A DNA stretch of 64,000 nucleotides from Alteromonas sp. MMG017 (GTDB taxonomy: Bacteria > Pseudomonadota > Gammaproteobacteria > Enterobacterales > Alteromonadaceae): positions 44,669 to 108,668 of the forward strand of contig NZ_JAGJDY010000013.1 in assembly GCF_018100795.1 (NCBI RefSeq), written 5' to 3'. Position 1 is the first letter of the stretch, and every line of letters starts with the position of its first letter. A program made the translations under genes and the position numbers. Below, one piece after another: positions 6,984-18,751 of this stretch. The notes under the pieces were generated by a model. The model had not been told where the DNA came from and did no database searches. It saw only the letters and a list, made by a program, of their open reading frames with translations.

Positions 6984-9121
6984 AACGCTTCGCTTGATAA
7001 TGCTTCTTTTAATAAAGCATCTCTCGATAACGACAAGATCCAGCACTTATGAATATTTCCGCGGCGAGAAAAGTCTTCGGGTATGGTTTCTTGAGTAATA
7101 TTTTCAATAGTGAAACCTAAGGCTTGTAATGCCTCTTCATCTAACTTAAACCCGCGTTTATTGTTAGAGAAAATTAACGTACCGCCATCGTTTAAGCAGT
7201 TTCTGGCATTCGTTAGCATAGTAACGTGGTCGCGTTGTACATCCCATGTGCTTTGCATACGCTTAGAATTTGAAAATGAAGGTGGATCGATAAATATTAA
7301 ATCGTATTTACCTTTATGATCGCTTAACCACGATGTACAGTCAGCTTGAACAAAAGCATGTGGCCCATTTAGTTTATTAAGCGCCACATTCTTTTTCGCC
7401 CAGTCTAAATAGGTGTTAGACATATCAACGGTAGTGACTGACTTCGCACCGCCTTTAGCTGCAAACACAGACACACTACCGGTATAAGCAAATAAGTTAA
7501 GTACGTCTTTACCTTTGGCAAGCTGCATAACTTTTTGACGAGTGTTTCTATGATCTAAAAACAAACCAGTATCTAAATAATCGGTCAAGTTCACCAATAA
7601 GCGCGCACCGTTTTCGTACACTTCCATCATGGTGCCAGACTGGTTAATTTTTTCGTACTGCTTAGTGCCTTTTTGTTGGCTACGTACTTTTAGTACGATT
7701 TGCTTAGGTGACACACCAGTAACAGTAGGCAAATAAAGTAAAACTTCCTGCAAACGCTTACGGGCTTTGTCTTCCGACACAGTTTTAGGCGGTGCGTACT
7801 CTTGCACGACTAGCCAGTCACCGTACCTATCAATCGCCACGTTATAATCGGGCAAGTCGGCATCGTAAATACGATAACAGTTAGTATCAACTTTGTTGAT
7901 CCAACCTTTCATTTTCTTAAGATTTTTCTTTAAGCGATTGGCGAATTCGTGGTTCGACGCATCTTCAGTAAACTGAACTGTGTTCTCTTCGCTTAACACA
8001 TAGTTCACTAAACGGCACTCTAGCTTACCGTTGTTCATACCGTAGTCTTTGGTTGCGCGAAGTTTTAACACACGCAATAAGTCTCGGTTGCTGCTAAGCA
8101 ATGAAACGTGCCAACCTTTCCATGCTTCTTTAAAGCGCTTACCCCATTCACTGAAAAGCGGAATAAGGGCGGTTAGTTCACCTAAACGCTCACCGTAAGG
8201 TGGGTTAGACACCATGTAACCTGGCGTTGCAACCGGCGGTGACGACTTAGTGGCGTCTTGGTTGCTGAATTTAATATCGTTAAATACGCCTGCGTAGTCA
8301 GCATTGTCTTTGGCTATGGCAATCATTCTGCGGTTGTAATCGGCAGCAAAAATTTCGCTTTTACTTTCTGTTTGGTTCGCAATGGCATCATTGACTAATG
8401 AATCCCAGTAAGCGGCATCGTGGCTTAGCCATTTACTAAAGCCCCAATACTCACGCTTTATGCCTGGGGCAATATTACGTGCCATAAAAGCTGCTTCAAT
8501 TGCAATAGTACCCGAGCCACACATCATGTCAGCAAGAGGTTTGTCCATGTTTTCAGTCCAGCCACTGCGCATTAGCATGGCACAGGCAATGTGTTCTTTA
8601 AGTGGTGCGTCACCCGTTTCTTGACGATATGAACGTTGGTGCAAACTTGCACCGGCCATATCAAGTCCAATAATCACGTTATCTCGTTGAAGTCTGGCGT
8701 ACACGGGGAAATCTGGCATTTTGCGCTCAACCGACGGGCGAGCTTGGCCTTCTTCTACGAATTGGTCAACAATGGCATCTTTAATTCTTACCGCGCCGAA
8801 TTGGGTGTTCTTAATTTCGTAGTTAGTACCAATAAATTGCACTGACAACGTATGGCGAGATTCCATATGCATCTGCCAATCAATATCCATGGCTGTCTTA
8901 TACAATTCTTCAGCATTGCCTGCCTTTCCTGTGCCTAAGATCCAAATAACACGGTTGGCTAAGCGAGACCAAAGACAAAGCTTGTAAGCGTCTTCTTTGC
9001 TTCCTTCAAACTGCAACATGCCCGGAGACTGTTTAATTTCTGCATCTGGGCACAAATTGAGTATTTCTTGCTTAAGGAGTTCGTCAAGACCGCGGCTGGT
9101 TGTTGCCAGAATAGTATTCAT
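6980..9121 (-). CDS. rlmL: Bifunctional 23S rRNA m2G2445/m7G2069 methyltransferase RlmKL
   Basis: Two SAM-dependent methyltransferases fused in one chain; they methylate G2445 (N2) and G2069 (N7) of 23S rRNA during large-subunit assembly. Order: N-terminal ferredoxin-like and THUMP domains (about 1-150), RlmL domain with the MCGSGTIAIEAA SAM motif (about 200) and NPPYGERLG catalytic motif (about 307), then the RlmK domain with LNLFAYTGSVSVFA (about 547) and DPPSFSNSKRM (about 612). At 713 residues it matches the E. coli fusion (702). Its start has AGGT 7 bases upstream. It is the first gene of the run rlmKL-grx-uup-DUF3466, which ends at the terminator near 2990. Confidence 0.97.
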   Translation of the reverse strand: MNTILATTSRGLDELLKQEILNLCPDAEIKQSPGMLQFEGSKEDAYKLCLWSRLANRVIWILGTGKAGNAEELYKTAMDIDWQMHMESRHTLSVQFIGTNYEIKNTQFGAVRIKDAIVDQFVEEGQARPSVERKMPDFPVYARLQRDNVIIGLDMAGASLHQRSYRQETGDAPLKEHIACAMLMRSGWTENMDKPLADMMCGSGTIAIEAAFMARNIAPGIKREYWGFSKWLSHDAAYWDSLVNDAIANQTESKSEIFAADYNRRMIAIAKDNADYAGVFNDIKFSNQDATKSSPPVATPGYMVSNPPYGERLGELTALIPLFSEWGKRFKEAWKGWHVSLLSSNRDLLRVLKLRATKDYGMNNGKLECRLVNYVLSEENTVQFTEDASNHEFANRLKKNLKKMKGWINKVDTNCYRIYDADLPDYNVAIDRYGDWLVVQEYAPPKTVSEDKARKRLQEVLLYLPTVTGVSPKQIVLKVRSQQKGTKQYEKINQSGTMMEVYENGARLLVNLTDYLDTGLFLDHRNTRQKVMQLAKGKDVLNLFAYTGSVSVFAAKGGAKSVTTVDMSNTYLDWAKKNVALNKLNGPHAFVQADCTSWLSDHKGKYDLIFIDPPSFSNSKRMQSTWDVQRDHVTMLTNARNCLNDGGTLIFSNNKRGFKLDEEALQALGFTIENITQETIPEDFSRRGNIHKCWILSLSRDALLKEALSSEAL

Positions 9122-9136
9122 TCAATTACCTGATAG

Positions 9137-9160
9137 AGCGTGTGTTTATTAACACACGCT
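9137..9160. other. Perfect hairpin between pyrD and rlmKL
   Basis: A perfect inverted repeat AGCGTGTGTT - TATT - AACACACGCT sits 15 bases upstream of the rlmKL start. Neither strand shows a T run after it, so it is not a standard intrinsic terminator. It could weaken readthrough from pyrD, be a 5' leader structure of rlmKL, or bind a dimeric regulator. Confidence 0.5.
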
Positions 9161-9196
9161 TGAGTGTATAAAACTGTAATGTGTCGCTTTGGCTAA

Positions 9197-10204
9197 TTAT
9201 AGCGCTTTTACAATGCGTTTAACGAGGTCGGGCCCCTGATAAATGAACGCAGAGTATACCTGAACTAGTGATGCTCCTGCATCTAAACGTGCTTTTGCGG
9301 TTTCAGGAGAATCGATACCGCCCACACCTATGATAGGAATGGCTCTATCAAGGGCACTAGATAGCTTTTTCGTTACGTTCAGGCTCATGTCAGTTAAGAC
9401 AGAACCGCTCAAACCGCCCATTTCATCAGCATGCTTTAACCCTTGAACGGCATCACGAGACAGCGTGGTATTAGTAGCAATAACGCCATCCATTTTGCTG
9501 GCGAGTAACGATTGCGCAATACTTTGTATTTCACCATCTGATAAATCTGGTGCAATTTTAATAAATAGCGGTACGTATTTACCGTGAGTTTGCGTCAAGG
9601 TTTCTTGCGCTGCTTTAAGGCCTACCAATAACGCATCTAGCGCTTCACCATACTGAAGATTTCTAAGCCCAGGAGTATTGGGTGAAGAAATGTTAATAGT
9701 CACATAACTGGCGTAAGGATAAACCTTGCTCAAACAAATAAGATAATCATCAAGTGCCTTAGCATCATCAGTATCTTTATTTTTACCAATATTGATGCCA
9801 ATGGGCCCTTTAAACTGGGCTTTTTTCACTTGAGAAACTAAGTGGTCAACGCCTTTGTTGTTAAAGCCCATTCGGTTAATGATGGCCTGTTTTTCAGGAA
9901 TACGAAATAACCGAGGCTTAGGGTTACCGGCTTGTGGGCGAGGCGTAACCGTACCAATTTCTACGAAACCAAACCCCATTTCGGCAAATGCATCTATACA
10001 ATCACCATTTTTGTCTAAGCCTGCCGCCAAACCCACAGGATTATCAAAGGTTATACCTGCAATCGTGACTGGCTTTTTAATTGTTGTGGTGCTGTAAGCC
10101 CACTTCAACGGCGTGTGTTGCGTTTTATTTAACCAGTTGATAGTAAAATCATGGCTTTTTTCGGGTTCGCATTGAAGCAACAGTTTTTGCACTAATGATT
10201 GCAT
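9197..10204 (-). CDS. pyrD: Dihydroorotate dehydrogenase (quinone), class 2
   Basis: PyrD oxidises dihydroorotate to orotate in pyrimidine synthesis and passes electrons to the quinone pool at the inner membrane. The FMN-barrel shows [36 protein letters not shown], the catalytic-serine region [11 protein letters not shown] (about residue 173), DGVIATNTT and IPIIGVGGI. The short N-terminal helix region [20 protein letters not shown] is the class 2 membrane-association segment. Start ATG 10204 gives 335 residues, like E. coli (336). The frame is open 20 codons further, but that part runs through the terminator of the upstream gene, which rules it out. Confidence 0.97.
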   Translation of the reverse strand: MQSLVQKLLLQCEPEKSHDFTINWLNKTQHTPLKWAYSTTTIKKPVTIAGITFDNPVGLAAGLDKNGDCIDAFAEMGFGFVEIGTVTPRPQAGNPKPRLFRIPEKQAIINRMGFNNKGVDHLVSQVKKAQFKGPIGINIGKNKDTDDAKALDDYLICLSKVYPYASYVTINISSPNTPGLRNLQYGEALDALLVGLKAAQETLTQTHGKYVPLFIKIAPDLSDGEIQSIAQSLLASKMDGVIATNTTLSRDAVQGLKHADEMGGLSGSVLTDMSLNVTKKLSSALDRAIPIIGVGGIDSPETAKARLDAGASLVQVYSAFIYQGPDLVKRIVKAL

Positions 10205-10233
10205 AGGTGTTTGTTTTCGCTTGTGTTTGGTAT

Positions 10234-10258
10234 AAAAAAGCCCTGTTTCACAGGGCTT
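10234..10258 (-). terminator. Intrinsic terminator of the NAD-glutamate dehydrogenase gene
   Basis: On the minus strand the stem AAGCCCTG / CAGGGCTT with a 5-base loop runs into a TTTTTT tract. It lies about 25 bases after the GDH stop and before pyrD, separating the two transcripts. Confidence 0.88.
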
Positions 10259-10281
10259 CGTCATTTTTGATAGCGTGTATT

Positions 10282-13200
10282 CTAATGGCTAGACTTCACG
10301 CTTAAAAGCATCAATTCACGTAATGCGACAGAAAATTTCGCAAATTCGTGGGTTGAGCTGGTCTTAAACTCTGACATCATATGATACCAGCGTTTCAACA
10401 ACACTTGGTTGCTCTGCATCCAATCTTCCAAAATTTTGTCTGCATCGCTAGCCTCTGGGTTTATTTGAAGAAGATTAGCGGCTATGGAACGCTGCTGCCA
10501 ATCCAATTCTTCCCGGTAAGACGCACGGGCGAGTGCTTGCCAATGGTTACTGACGGCCTGATTATTAATTTGATCTAAGAACCAATGCAACTCAAGTTTA
10601 GAGCCAAGCTGGAAGTACAAACGAGCAACAACATCAACGGTATGTTTTTCAGCGGCAACAATGTGTGCTAAGTCGAAACTCGAGAACATATTTGAGAAGC
10701 TCGCTACTTGATACGCAATATCCTTCGGTACATCTTGAGCTACGTAAGTGCTTGTTTTTTCTTCCAGCTGTGAGTATTCAGCTTCTACCAAGTAGTTCTG
10801 CAGATTCTTAGATAACGTATTAAAAGTTTCACGGTAGCTCGCAATAGCCTCTTCAATCGACAAGGCTTTATTACCATGCCTAATATACCAGCGTGCGGCG
10901 CGGCGCATAATGCGGCGAGCTTCATCTAGCATCTTAAGCTGTAGCTTAGCGGAAATAACGTTATCTAAGTCTTCAATACGACTCCATAGCGTTTCCATAT
11001 CAAAAATACCGTGCACAATGGCGTAGGCATTGGCAATGTCATCTACGCTCGCGCCGGTTTCTTCTTGAATACGGAACATAAAATTAAGGCCCATATCATT
11101 AACCATATTATTAGTTAATTTAGTGGCAATAATTTCACTTCTAAGTGGGTGCTGTTGCATATGTGTACTGAACTTCTCACGTAACACTTCAGGGAATGCT
11201 TGAAGCAGCAATTTACCGTGGTAAGGGTTATCAGTGATTTCTGGAATATTCAGTGCATCTTTTAACACCATTTTTCCATAGGCAATCAAAACACTAAGTT
11301 CAGGTCGAGTCAGACCACGATCTGACGCCACTCTATCGGAAATTTCATCATCGCTGGGGATGAACTCAAGCTCTCTGTTAAGTTGCCCTTCACGCTCTAA
11401 ACCGTGAATAAAGCGAAGCTGTTCTTTCAATAAGCTTACGCCTGACATCTCTGTAATCGAAATAGATTGAGTTTGACGATAACAATCTTTAATCACAATA
11501 CGGGATACGTCGTCGGTCATCTCGTGTAGTAAGTTATTACGCTGTTTAACCGTAAGCTCGCCGTCGTTTACCACGCTGTTAAGCAAGATCTTGATATTCA
11601 CTTCGTTATCGGAACAATCAACACCACCTACATTATCGATAAAGTCAGTGTTTACACGACCGCCGGAAGCAGCATATTCAATTCGCCCTAGCTGTGTTAA
11701 GCCTAGGTTACCGCCCTCGCCTACAATTTTAGCTTGTACGTCTTTACCATTTAAACGTAAGTCGTCATTGGCTCTGTCGCCCACTTCCGCATGAGACTCT
11801 TTAGAGCTCTTAACATAAGTTCCGATACCACCATTCCAAAGCAAGTCCACAGGCATTTTTAAAATGTTATGGATAAGTTCGTTTGGCGTCATCGTCATTT
11901 GACGGGTACCTAACCACTTCTTCATTTCTGGTGTGAGCTTAATCGATTTCGAAGAACGGCTGAAAATACCGCCACCTTTTGAAATCAATTTTGAATCATA
12001 ATCTTCCCAACTTAACCGTGGGTTTTCGAACAATCTAGCGCGCTCTTTGTAACTTGCTGCTGCATCTGGATCGGGATCGAAGAAGATATGTAAATGGTTA
12101 AACGCCGATATTAATTTGGTGTGCTTAGATAAAAGCATGCCGTTACCAAATACGTCACCCGCCATATCACCCACACCCACCGCAGTGAATTCTGTGGTTT
12201 GACAATCGATACCGATTTCACGGAAGTGACGTTTAACAGACTCCCATCCGCCACGGGCAGTGATACCCATTTTCTTATGGTCATAACCGACGCTGCCGCC
12301 TGAGGCAAACGCATCGCCTAACCAAAAGCCAAATTCATCAGCAATACCGTTAGCGATATCAGAGAAGGTAGCGGTGCCTTTATCCGCCGCTACAACCAAA
12401 TACGGGTCATCTTCATCTAATCGCACCACATCTTTAGGTGGCACTACCTCACCGTTTACAATGTTGTCTGTGATATCAAGCAAACTGGTGATAAAGGTGC
12501 GATAGCACGCCTGGCCTTCAGCCTGAATCGCTTCTCTGCCTTCGCCAACGGGGAGCTTTTTACAAACAAACCCACCTTTGGCACCAACAGGCACAATCAC
12601 CGTATTTTTTACTTGCTGTGCTTTTACTAAGCCTAAAATTTCAGTTCGGAAATCTTCTTGGCGATCTGACCAACGAAGTCCTCCACGGGCTACCTTTCCG
12701 CCGCGTAAATGCACACCCTCTAAACGTGGGCTATAAACAAAAATTTCGAATTTAGGCAGGGGTAACGGCATATCAGGGATCATTTCAGGCAGCATCTTAA
12801 ATGACACATAAGATTTTTCATTGCCTGCTTCATCGGGCTGATAGAAGTTGGTACGAAGGGTTGCCGACATCATATCTAAATAACGACGTATAATTCTGTC
12901 GTCATCTAAATTACTCACGCTGTCTAACTGAGTCTTAATATTCTCAAGTAACGCTTCTTCTTTTTTCGCGCTACGTTTTTTCTTCGGATTAATGCGCTGG
13001 TCGAAAAACTCCACGAGCAAGCGGGCAATATCAGGGTAATTAGCTAACGTATTCGCAATGTAATCACGACTGAATGAGCTGCCGGTTTGACGCATGTATT
13101 TTGCGTACGCACGTAAAATAGTGACTTTACGGCCGGTTAAATTAGCACCCAAAATTAAGCGGTTAAATGCATCGTCTTCTAAGTCGTTATTCCATACTTT

Positions 13201-15120
13201 CGCAAAGGCATCTTGGAATAAGGTTTGAGCACGCTCCATGTCAAAGTGTTGGCCACTTTTATGTAACATGGTGAAGTCCATCACCCAGTTTCTAAAACCA
13301 TCTGGGCAGGTAATCTTGTACGGGCTTTCATCGATTACGCGCAAACCGAAGTTTTCAAGCATAGGCAGTACGTCAGAAAGATGGATAGGCTCAGCACGAT
13401 GGAACAACTTAAGCTTCACTACTTGGCTGTCAGACTGCTCTTCTTGTGGACGGTAAAACAGCATGTCGAGAGTATGATCATCATCTAACTGTTCAATTTT
13501 GCCAATATCAACAAGGGCATCACCCGGTAAGTTCTGTTCCATATAGCTACGGGAAAACGCATTGCTATATTTACGCTCAAGGGCTTTACCTTGGGCTTCA
13601 CCGTGTGCCGCTGAAATAGATGAAGCCAGTCGATCGCTCCATGTTTTAGTCAGCTCAATAATATTGCGTTCTATTTCCTTCACATCAAATTCCGCGTTGT
13701 TGTCGTTGACCCTAGCAATGTAATGCGTGCGCGCATACACAGATTCAGAAAAGAACGTAGTAAATTCAACTTCTTCTTTAGCACCTAACGACGCTTTTAG
13801 TAGCGCTTGGGTGTCTACACGTAATTGCGTGTTATAACGCTCACGAGGTACAAATACCATACACGAGAAGAAGCGCCCAAATACATCTTTGCGAATAAAT
13901 AAGCGTGAAATACCCCGCTCTTGCATCTGGAATATGCCCATCACGATTTGCGCTAACTCTTCCGCTGGTGTTTGCAGTAGCTCATCACGAGGGTAGGTTT
14001 CTACAATATTAACGAAGGCTTTAAAGGCATGGGTACCGGGTTCATAGCCAGATAAATCGCAAATACGCTGAATTTTTTCCCTCAACATAGGAAGCTGCGT
14101 CACACTTTGATTATAGAAAGACGCAGAATAAAGACCAAGGAAGCGGTGCTCACCCACAACTTGACCGTCTTTGTTAAACGCTTTCACGCCAACATAATCC
14201 ATATAAGCAGGACGATGAACACGAGCACGCGAATTAGTTTTGGTCAAAATTAACGGACTTTGACTTAGTGCCTCTGCTCTTGCACTGGCCGGTAATTTCG
14301 ACAACAGGCGCTCTCTGTCGTTAATAGAGTTCTTTAATAAACCTAAGCTCGTATCGTTAGACGGAATCCAGCGATGGTCGCCTTCTATGGCCTTCACTTC
14401 GTAATAACGATAACCCATCATGGTAAAGTTGTGGTCGCTTAACCATTGTAAGTAAGCTTTAGTTTGTTTCTTTTCATCAGCAGACACGGGCCAGTTTAGC
14501 TTTGTACTGTCTTTAACCACCGTTTCTAACTTAGTGGTCATTTCTTGCCAGTCTTTCACCGCCAACGACACTTCGTCTACGACTGAGTGTAATTCTTTAG
14601 TTAATTCATCAATGTCTTTTTTCGCACTTTGATGGTCAACCTCGATAAAAATTACGGTTTCTTTTCTGGCATTTTCAACGGTCTTGCCAGGCTCTGCAAA
14701 TTCCGCCACTTGGTTTTTATTATTTCGCTTTATTCCAATTGGGCTATGCAAAAATAAATGCGCAGTAATATTTAATCGGTTGAGTGACATACGAACCGAA
14801 TCTACAAGAAACGGCATGTCTCTAACAATTATTTCAACAATGGTATGGCTTGAGTGCCAACCATGTTTTTCTATTTCTGGGTTGAAAACTCGAATGTAGG
14901 GAGCTGAATTATCAAATTTAGCAAGCCCATTCCATAAGCTTAAAGTGGCGCCATATAGATCGCTGTCGTTACGATCTTCTAAGTCATCACTTGAGATATT
15001 TTTATACAACAGGCGTCCGAATTGCTGCACGAGTGACTTCTGCTGGGCATCCACCTTTTTTTCAATGAGTGCAAATACATTATCTAGCAGTACTGAGTGT
15101 CGCTGTGAGGTGACTGTCAT
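10282..15120 (-). CDS. NAD-specific glutamate dehydrogenase, 180-kDa class
   Basis: A 1612-residue catabolic enzyme that deaminates glutamate to 2-oxoglutarate with NAD. It belongs to the large tetrameric class (about 1600 residues) known from Streptomyces, Pseudomonas and Shewanella. The N-terminal half is regulatory, with ACT-like segments; the catalytic domain begins near residue 800, with [20 protein letters not shown] and the substrate-lysine motif [15 protein letters not shown] (about 840-850), followed by [13 protein letters not shown] and the dinucleotide-binding region [13 protein letters not shown] and [13 protein letters not shown]. The C-terminal 400 residues are the helical domain of this class. 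A Shine-Dalgarno AAGG lies 7 bases before the ATG; the gene is monocistronic with its own terminator. It links amino-acid uptake and peptidases in this window to the TCA cycle. Confidence 0.96.
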   Translation of the reverse strand: MTVTSQRHSVLLDNVFALIEKKVDAQQKSLVQQFGRLLYKNISSDDLEDRNDSDLYGATLSLWNGLAKFDNSAPYIRVFNPEIEKHGWHSSHTIVEIIVRDMPFLVDSVRMSLNRLNITAHLFLHSPIGIKRNNKNQVAEFAEPGKTVENARKETVIFIEVDHQSAKKDIDELTKELHSVVDEVSLAVKDWQEMTTKLETVVKDSTKLNWPVSADEKKQTKAYLQWLSDHNFTMMGYRYYEVKAIEGDHRWIPSNDTSLGLLKNSINDRERLLSKLPASARAEALSQSPLILTKTNSRARVHRPAYMDYVGVKAFNKDGQVVGEHRFLGLYSASFYNQSVTQLPMLREKIQRICDLSGYEPGTHAFKAFVNIVETYPRDELLQTPAEELAQIVMGIFQMQERGISRLFIRKDVFGRFFSCMVFVPRERYNTQLRVDTQALLKASLGAKEEVEFTTFFSESVYARTHYIARVNDNNAEFDVKEIERNIIELTKTWSDRLASSISAAHGEAQGKALERKYSNAFSRSYMEQNLPGDALVDIGKIEQLDDDHTLDMLFYRPQEEQSDSQVVKLKLFHRAEPIHLSDVLPMLENFGLRVIDESPYKITCPDGFRNWVMDFTMLHKSGQHFDMERAQTLFQDAFAKVWNNDLEDDAFNRLILGANLTGRKVTILRAYAKYMRQTGSSFSRDYIANTLANYPDIARLLVEFFDQRINPKKKRSAKKEEALLENIKTQLDSVSNLDDDRIIRRYLDMMSATLRTNFYQPDEAGNEKSYVSFKMLPEMIPDMPLPLPKFEIFVYSPRLEGVHLRGGKVARGGLRWSDRQEDFRTEILGLVKAQQVKNTVIVPVGAKGGFVCKKLPVGEGREAIQAEGQACYRTFITSLLDITDNIVNGEVVPPKDVVRLDEDDPYLVVAADKGTATFSDIANGIADEFGFWLGDAFASGGSVGYDHKKMGITARGGWESVKRHFREIGIDCQTTEFTAVGVGDMAGDVFGNGMLLSKHTKLISAFNHLHIFFDPDPDAAASYKERARLFENPRLSWEDYDSKLISKGGGIFSRSSKSIKLTPEMKKWLGTRQMTMTPNELIHNILKMPVDLLWNGGIGTYVKSSKESHAEVGDRANDDLRLNGKDVQAKIVGEGGNLGLTQLGRIEYAASGGRVNTDFIDNVGGVDCSDNEVNIKILLNSVVNDGELTVKQRNNLLHEMTDDVSRIVIKDCYRQTQSISITEMSGVSLLKEQLRFIHGLEREGQLNRELEFIPSDDEISDRVASDRGLTRPELSVLIAYGKMVLKDALNIPEITDNPYHGKLLLQAFPEVLREKFSTHMQQHPLRSEIIATKLTNNMVNDMGLNFMFRIQEETGASVDDIANAYAIVHGIFDMETLWSRIEDLDNVISAKLQLKMLDEARRIMRRAARWYIRHGNKALSIEEAIASYRETFNTLSKNLQNYLVEAEYSQLEEKTSTYVAQDVPKDIAYQVASFSNMFSSFDLAHIVAAEKHTVDVVARLYFQLGSKLELHWFLDQINNQAVSNHWQALARASYREELDWQQRSIAANLLQINPEASDADKILEDWMQSNQVLLKRWYHMMSEFKTSSTHEFAKFSVALRELMLLSVKSSH

Positions 15121-15245
15121 TAGTTAACCTTATAAATGTCGTAAGTGCTAAGTTGCGCGGCTATTTTCGCTAAAACTGAGAGGTATTAAAAGCCCCTTTT
15201 TAACCTTATATTAACAGCATAGATAACTATGCAAAAAACGCCTAT

Positions 15246-15272
15246 AAAAAAGGGCCTTACGGCCCTTTTTTA
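15246..15272 (-). terminator. Intrinsic terminator of the DUF1302-RND operon
   Basis: The stem GGGCC / GGCCC with tetraloop TTAC is flanked by A6 and T6 runs, so it works on both strands. Its natural role is to end the minus-strand envelope operon 20 bases after the RND permease stop. Confidence 0.88.
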
Positions 15273-15292
15273 TGATTAGCTATGCAAAAATA

Positions 15293-17611
15293 TTATGCAC
15301 CGGGGTCGTTTCGATTCCACCACAAGAATCTAGCCAGTGCTGGAAGTACGATAATTGCACCTAACATATTCACCACGAACATAAAGGTCAACAAAATACC
15401 CATATCCATTTGGAACTTAAGTGAGGAGAATACCCAAGTGCTCACACCTATTGCCAAGGTAATACCAGTAAATAATACCGCACTACCACGCTCTTTTAGC
15501 GCAGCCAAGTAAGCTTCTTGTACCGTCGCTCCTTGTTTAAGCATAAGGCTCTTCGTCGATAAGATATAAATACCATAGTCAACACCGATACCCACACCTA
15601 GCGCAATAACTGGCAAGGTTGATACCGTAAGACCAATTTGCAGATACGTCATTAGCGCTTGTGCTAAAACAGATACAACATACAGCGGAATAACTACCAC
15701 TAAGGTTGCACGTATAGAACGGAAGCTAATTAAGCATAGGGCGATAACGGCACCAAAGACGTAAACCATCATTGGATCTTGTGCAGCCTCTACCGCTTCG
15801 TTCGTCGCCGCCATAACCCCTACTGGGCCTGACGCAAGACTAAACGACATATCATCAGTCTCATACTCAGTACGGAAGTCTTTCACTGCATCTACCACTC
15901 GAGAAATGGTTTCTGCCTTGTGATCTTCCATAAACAGAATAATCGGCATGACGGAACAATCACCATTTAATAGGCCAGACGAAGTAGGCACACGAGAAAT
16001 AGCTTGTACTAAGGTTTGTTGGTTACGAGGTAGAACCTGCCATTTAACATTACCTTCGTTATAACCCGCATTCACTATCTTAGCTACAGATGCTAACGAT
16101 ACAGCCGATTGCACCCCTGGAACGTTCTCCATTTTCCACTGGAAATCATCCATTGCTTTCATGACGCTGTGAGACGTACAAGCTTCAGGTGTGGTTTCCA
16201 CCAAAATAGAAATGTAATCCACTGTGACTTCATACTTGTCGGTAATCAAGAAGGTATCTTGGTTATAACGTGAAGACTCATGAAGCGCTGGTGCGCCGGC
16301 ATGCAAATCACCTATCTTCATGTTTTGTGCTTGGTAGTGCCCAAAACCGAATAATATGGCGGTAACGATTAAAATAACGGCTGCTGGCTTTTTACGTGAA
16401 CACGCAGAAATAATTGCCCAAAAGCGGGAGTTACTATTTTCTTTACCTGCAAACTTGTCTACGTACTTCTTATCAAGTTTTAAGAAGCTCATGAGTACTG
16501 GCAACAGCATTAGGTTGGTGAGGATAATAACCGCAACACCCATACTTGCTGTAATCGCTAGCTCACGAATAATACCTATATCGATAACCAATAAGGTCAT
16601 GAAACCGACGGTATCAGAAAGTAAGGCTATGCCCCCTGGTATCAACAAGCTTCTAAACGCCGCCATAGACGCACGTTTTGCACCTATTCCTGTTACCGCA
16701 CGTTTTTCTACCGCGTTAATCATTTGCACGCCATGACTTACACCAATAGCGAAAACTAAGAACGGCACTAGGATGGACATAGGATCCATTCCAAAACCTA
16801 ACGAAGTCAGTAGACCTAACTGCCAGATAACGGCAATAACAGAACACAGTAACGGCAATATAGTAAGCATGATACTGCGAGAGAAGAAGTACACCATGAT
16901 GGCTGTTATCGCGATAGCAATAGCGAAAAACAACAATACGTCTTTCGCTCCATCGGCCACATCACCAATCATCTTGGCAAAGCCGATAATATGAATAGAA
17001 ATATTTTCGTTTTCATACTCGCCGCGAAGTTGCTCTTCAAGCTCAGCGGCTAACGCAAGTGTATTTAACGGTTCACCCGTTTGTGGGTCGATATCCAGTA
17101 ACTGTGCTGTCACCATGGCACAGCTATAGTCGCTGGCTACCTGACGACCAACAATATTGGCTTTTTCAATATTCGCAGCCACTAAGTCTAACGCAGCTGG
17201 GTTTGCTGAATTGAAGTCCGCTGGAATAACCGGCCCGCCAGCAAATCCGCCCTCAACAATTTCAGTAAAGCGGGTAGAAGGAGAAAACAGTGAAATAACG
17301 AGAGAACGGTTCACACCATTTATGAAAAATAATTGGTCGTGTACGTTCTTTAACGTATCAAAAAAGTTTTGATTGAATATATTGTCGTTCTTATCACAAA
17401 CAGAAACTAAGATATTGTTCGCACCACCGAAATCTTGGCGATGTTCAATATAGGTTTTCATGTACTCATGATTAAGCGGAATATTTTTTTCAAAACCAGC
17501 ATCAAGTCGCATTTGCGATGCTTGAAAGCCTAAAAATACAGTTGCGATAGCAAAAAGGGCTACCACCAATTTACGGTTAGAGAAAACAAGATGTTCAATG
17601 AAATGGGTCAT
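15293..17611 (-). CDS. RND/MMPL-superfamily exporter
   Basis: A 772-residue inner-membrane permease of the MMPL/patched branch of the RND superfamily. One membrane helix (LVVALFAIATVFLGF) precedes a first periplasmic domain of about 190 residues, then five helices (FFAIAIAITAIMVYFFSRSI, LCSVIAVIWQLGLL and onward), a sixth helix start, a second periplasmic domain and five more helices with ALGVGIGVDYGIYILS, the GxGxDY-type motif in which the Asp relays protons. It is shorter than AcrB-type pumps, and no membrane-fusion or TolC partner is adjacent. It is the last gene of a minus-strand operon after DUF1302, DUF1329 and YCF48 genes, so it likely moves a hydrophobic molecule between inner membrane and periplasm together with those envelope proteins. 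Substrate unknown. Confidence 0.9.
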   Translation of the reverse strand: MTHFIEHLVFSNRKLVVALFAIATVFLGFQASQMRLDAGFEKNIPLNHEYMKTYIEHRQDFGGANNILVSVCDKNDNIFNQNFFDTLKNVHDQLFFINGVNRSLVISLFSPSTRFTEIVEGGFAGGPVIPADFNSANPAALDLVAANIEKANIVGRQVASDYSCAMVTAQLLDIDPQTGEPLNTLALAAELEEQLRGEYENENISIHIIGFAKMIGDVADGAKDVLLFFAIAIAITAIMVYFFSRSIMLTILPLLCSVIAVIWQLGLLTSLGFGMDPMSILVPFLVFAIGVSHGVQMINAVEKRAVTGIGAKRASMAAFRSLLIPGGIALLSDTVGFMTLLVIDIGIIRELAITASMGVAVIILTNLMLLPVLMSFLKLDKKYVDKFAGKENSNSRFWAIISACSRKKPAAVILIVTAILFGFGHYQAQNMKIGDLHAGAPALHESSRYNQDTFLITDKYEVTVDYISILVETTPEACTSHSVMKAMDDFQWKMENVPGVQSAVSLASVAKIVNAGYNEGNVKWQVLPRNQQTLVQAISRVPTSSGLLNGDCSVMPIILFMEDHKAETISRVVDAVKDFRTEYETDDMSFSLASGPVGVMAATNEAVEAAQDPMMVYVFGAVIALCLISFRSIRATLVVVIPLYVVSVLAQALMTYLQIGLTVSTLPVIALGVGIGVDYGIYILSTKSLMLKQGATVQEAYLAALKERGSAVLFTGITLAIGVSTWVFSSLKFQMDMGILLTFMFVVNMLGAIIVLPALARFLWWNRNDPGA

Positions 17612-17626
17612 AAAAGCGAAACCACC

Positions 17627-18673
17627 CTACTTTGTATTTAGCGTTTTTATACCATTCGCGGTAACAGCTATGGTGTGGCCATTAAAGCTAACGGCATTTA
17701 ACATGGCAGCTTTATCTTCAACCTGTGTAACTGTAATACCTTTTGCAGGTTCGCAGTTTGCAGGGTTTGCGTATGGATCGTGATCACTGACGGGAAGCGG
17801 ACGAGTGGCTGACACCATCATACCGTTGTTACCCATGGCAACCACCGTGTCGTTATCGGACAGTAAAATTGAATTTAACGTACTGGTTGAACAAGAATTT
17901 ACGTATTCCCATTCACCTTGGTCACGCAAAACAAAAATATTTCCGCGAAGGCCTACAGCCAGTAGCGTTGATTCATCAAGCGCTCTAATATCGAAAAATG
18001 AGCCTGTGTAATCAACTTCAAAACGTTCCCAGTTTTTCCCCATATCGTCGCTGCTAGCTAATAAACCCGCTTCTCCAGCAAGGTATAGCTTTTCGCCATC
18101 GCGTGTTACACGATTTAAATGAGGTAAAATAGATTCTAATTCTTGCTGATAAAACGCTTCGTCTTCTTCTCTGACGCTTTCCAAATATTCACGATCGTAT
18201 GGGTCTAGTAAACTAGCATGACGCTCAGTTTCCCAACTTTTCCCGCCATCAGTGGTACGGTAGAAAAGGCCATAAGCGCCAGCAGCAATGCCGTGACTTT
18301 CATCAAAGAATAGTACATCTAAAAATGGACGTTGAAGCTCGGGCTGAACATTCTGGATTTCCCAGCTTTGGCCCTTGTCTGAGGAGTGAATGATGGTGGC
18401 ATCATGGCCTACCGCCCAAATATTATCGCCCACTACCGTCGTTGCAGTGAGTGTCGCTTGGGTGGGTACGGCAACTTGATTAAAAGCCGTTCCATCTTCT
18501 GAAATAAGAATATGACCGCGTTCTCCGACAACAACGACAAATTTATCAGCGTCAATATCTAGCAAAACTGACTGTTCAACTAAGGGTGCAATATAGGCAT
18601 CTTCTGCTGAAGCAGTTACGGAGTAATTTGCTGCGAGTGCTGCAGTTATGCACGCTGCAATGGTTTTTTTCAT
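17627..18673 (-). CDS. YCF48-like beta-propeller, exported
   Basis: A 348-residue secreted protein: signal peptide MKKTIAACITAALAANYSVTASAED, then repeats of the type GHILISEDGTAF, ATIIHSSDKGQSWEIQN, GLFYRTTDGGKSWETE and GLLASSDDMGKNWERF. These D-x-G-x-x-W BNR-like (Asp-box) repeats define the YCF48/Hcf136 propeller family. In cyanobacteria and plastids a family member assembles photosystem II, but heterotrophic homologues near RND and DUF1302/DUF1329 genes have no established activity. It lies 15 bases upstream of the RND gene; a periplasmic scaffold for the RND exporter is a reasonable inference. Confidence 0.88.
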   Translation of the reverse strand: MKKTIAACITAALAANYSVTASAEDAYIAPLVEQSVLLDIDADKFVVVVGERGHILISEDGTAFNQVAVPTQATLTATTVVGDNIWAVGHDATIIHSSDKGQSWEIQNVQPELQRPFLDVLFFDESHGIAAGAYGLFYRTTDGGKSWETERHASLLDPYDREYLESVREEDEAFYQQELESILPHLNRVTRDGEKLYLAGEAGLLASSDDMGKNWERFEVDYTGSFFDIRALDESTLLAVGLRGNIFVLRDQGEWEYVNSCSTSTLNSILLSDNDTVVAMGNNGMMVSATRPLPVSDHDPYANPANCEPAKGITVTQVEDKAAMLNAVSFNGHTIAVTANGIKTLNTK

Positions 18674-18751
18674 GATTAACCATTCTCCCTAAAATTTAAT
18701 TGTCTGAAAACAAAAACGGTTGGCACTGCCAACCGTCTTAACACAAAACGC

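Noticed and set aside
9137..9160. Terminator for pyrD
   Set aside because: The hairpin is perfect but lacks a T run on either strand, so it was left as a structure of unknown role.
10205..10264. Longer N-terminus for pyrD
   Set aside because: The added codons run through the intrinsic terminator of the upstream gene, and known PyrD proteins start at the internal Met.
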